Both the position numbers and the translations under genes were made by a program. Shown piece after piece: positions 55,101 to 58,100 of a DNA stretch of 64,000 nucleotides (position 1 is the first letter of the stretch; the number at the start of each line of letters is the position of its first letter). Under the pieces are notes generated by a model. That model saw nothing but the letters and a program-made list of their open reading frames with translations. It searched no databases and was not told where the DNA came from. Source of the DNA: Acanthosoma haemorrhoidale (taxonomy: Eukaryota; Arthropoda; Insecta; Hemiptera; Acanthosomatidae); assembly GCA_930367205.1 (NCBI GenBank), contig OV884012.1, forward strand, positions 54,705,239-54,769,238, given 5' to 3'.

Positions 55101-58100
55101 CCCGGAGGAGTTCCAAAGAGTAAACACTTCCATATTTTCAGATATTCCTGGACTTATAATATATTTTGATGACATTTTAATTGCAACTGAGACAGAAAAA
55201 GAACATGATGAAGTGCTAAATAAAGTATTAGAAAGGGCCAGGTCAAGTAATTTCAAATTTAATCCTAGTAAATTTCAGCATAAAACCAATAAAGTTACAT
55301 TTTTGGGGTTTGAGTTTGAAAAAAATGGGATGAAAATTGACCCACAGAGAATAGAACCCACAGCTTGTGGTCACACTGTTTGTAACAGCGGTTGAACCTT
55401 CAGTTATAATAAACATGTAATGTGTTGTCATGCTCCTAACCAGATTGTATTTAAATAAAGTTATAAACAATGACTGGAGACTTAATTAATAATTCTATAT
55501 AATACAACATTGCTGATCCCTGTTCATGATGTGTTAGCTCTTTTTACCTCCATTCCTTCATCACTTGCTCAATTAATTTAGTGCTGTGGATCAATTGGGT
55601 AGATAAAATGAAGACAATACACTTTGGATGCACTACTCTCCGGTCCAATGGTTGAAATAAGAGGTTGTGGTAGGATGTAGAAAGAGGAGTTCTACTAGAA
55701 ATTCAGTTTGTAGACTCTTGACAGTACAACAGAATAACTAAACACAGGCACATTTTCTGATATATACAAAATTTCAGGGGCCCCGATAAGTAAAAAAAAC
55801 TGTAACACTTATTGTAAACTTTCCAAAGCTATTAGATTCAAAATACAATTGAGACTAATGCAATGCAATAAAAATAGTAAATCAAGGAATCAGAATGAAA
55901 GAAAAAATAATATGTCATAAAGATTGAAAAAAATCAAACATAATCAAACAAAAATGTATTCATATAGTTGCACAGAACCAAGTGTTTTTCTTCATATCCC
56001 CTTGTTATTATACATTATGGAAATGAGTATAGATTCTACATAAACGAATCTATTTAGGTCATTATATGTCCTGCAGCTTAGCTACATTTTATACAATTTA
56101 TAATAATTTGACATTGCAATTTGTGATTGTTACAAATGTGTAATGGACATTATACATTAAAGGATCAAGTGCATTGAAGAGAAAACATTTATCCTTATAG
56201 AATCTAGAACATAAAGTGGGAACAAAAAAAATAGACTAACTCTTCCATGATGCCTGTCAATGACTTCAAATAACTGAAGATATCCCTGTGAAGTTTTAGG
56301 CTCATTTTGTAGAGTATATAAGATGGAGTTAACCATATTCGACATTTCATCAAGCATGTTTTTAACAATTCTGAAAAAATGATATTTATGAAATGCTTTG
56401 TATTGAAAAAATAAAATAAAAGCAAGATGTATTAATACATAAAAAACTTTGCAAATTGTAAGTGGTGACTTTTTTTAAAATATGGGAAATAATTTTTCAC
56501 CAAATCCTCTTATATCATTTACAATAACTTTTATATATAAGATTAAACACTTGGAAATGCATAAAAACAAAACTTTGGGCAGTAACAGGGGTGAAAGGCA
56601 CAATGTAGTCTTCCAAGATGTTCTTGAAGTTAATGCAGGTACTTATTTAGGCCAAGATAAAAATGTGTAATTCTTTATATACCCGTAAAAAACACCAATT
56701 GTTGTTTTTGTAATGTCTAAGGTTCAGGTTGCATGTCACTGTAATCTTCCATTCTCTACTAAAGTGACAATCCAAGCCACTGTAAAAGCATCCTAAACCA
56801 TATTGAGAGAGTAAACAATTATAATAAGATAAAGTAAATACCCTGAAGTAACTGGAGTTAAAAAAAATAATAATATAAAACTGACATTATGAACATGCTA
56901 AGAAATGCAGTAATACTGATTTGGACTTATTTATAAGCCATGGAAGCCCTTATCATTAATCATTCAAATGAGTGTATCATAGTTTCTTAGATAAGAAACA
57001 TTATAGACCTTGCTGATCCTCCTTTAAAAAATAAAAATACAAACTTCAGTAGAGTAGGTAATATAATTCTGAAAATTTTCAAAGTGGTCTGATATATTGG
57101 CAAGGGTTGGGTTGAAACAATATTTTAGAAGAAAAGTTATGAGCATATAATTTGCTTTAATGGTTTCATGGAATATAATATAAGTGTTTAAATAGCATAA
57201 AAAAACATAAGCTTACTGTGGAAGGGCAGATGTCACTACATTTTGCATAAATTTGCAAGTGGGAATGCATATTTTTTTAAAATTTGATAGTTTTAAATAA
57301 AACAAACCAATACTTTGTTCAGGAAGAAGTTGATGGAATTTTTCCATTTTTAACTCGTATTCTTCCAGCCAAACTCGAAATTTGGTAATGTCTGAAAATC
57401 AATACATTAACATGAAATAGAAAATATGGTTTGCAATAATATATCCCACTCTAAATAAAGTGTTACTTTACCTCTTTCAGCTAATATATCCTCTGGTTCC
57501 AATTCAACATTCAACTTATAAAAATCAGTAAACAAGCTTAGTTTTGCTATAACATGTTGGACGATTTCTAGATTTTTTTTCAAAACTAATACAATATGTT
57601 CCTTAAATCCATCCAGAAAATAATCAGTAGAAAGTAAGTCCTGCAACTGAGGGGCTGAACCAAGTAATGGAGGTTCTTGAACTCTGCCAATGACAGGCCT
57701 AAAAAAACATACTATTCATTTAACCAAAATAAATAAAAATAAATAAATGTTACTGTTTTATTAAAAATACCTGGTGAATGGGTGATAAATTTCATCTTCC
57801 AGTAGTGGTTCAAAACTTTCAACACTCCTAGTCCATAACTCTAATAAATTTTCAAATACTAAAATCCATTCGGATTGATCTGGCAGAAATGTTAATTGTG
57901 TAAGATTTTCACTTGGTTCAATGTCTACTACAAACATTGGAAACTAAGGTGAAATCTCAAGGTTACTCTTTAATAATATAAAGGTTGCATACATTTTTTA
58001 TCATCTAGTTGAACATACCCAAGGCTTAGATGGTCTACTCTTACTAAGCGGTTCGTTTCCCTCCCATTCGGATTGATCAAAGTTTTCTTTTAAGTAGCCA

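Larger units (their letters stand above)
53142..55509 (+). mobile_element. Defective Ty3/Gypsy LTR retrotransposon
   Basis: Two 144-bp LTRs differ at three positions by eye. TTGCT flanks both ends (53137-53141 and 55510-55514). TGGTGTCAGGTG directly after the left LTR fits a primer-binding site. Inside are gag with a stop, a cut protease and part of reverse transcriptase. RNase H, integrase and most of protease are missing, so this copy was probably moved by a complete relative. It lies in the intron between exons 5 and 6 and opposite to the gene. Confidence 0.95.

Noticed and set aside
56204..56425. Alternative frame through exon 5 (reading [17 protein letters not shown])
   Set aside because: It would follow only from the false early donor; the other frame matches dynein tails and both neighbouring phases.
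57310..57320. Apparent donor GTATTG that would end dynein exon 4 early
   Set aside because: The frame stays open past it with clear tail homology to a proper donor at 57216, and only the longer exon gives the phase needed by exon 5.
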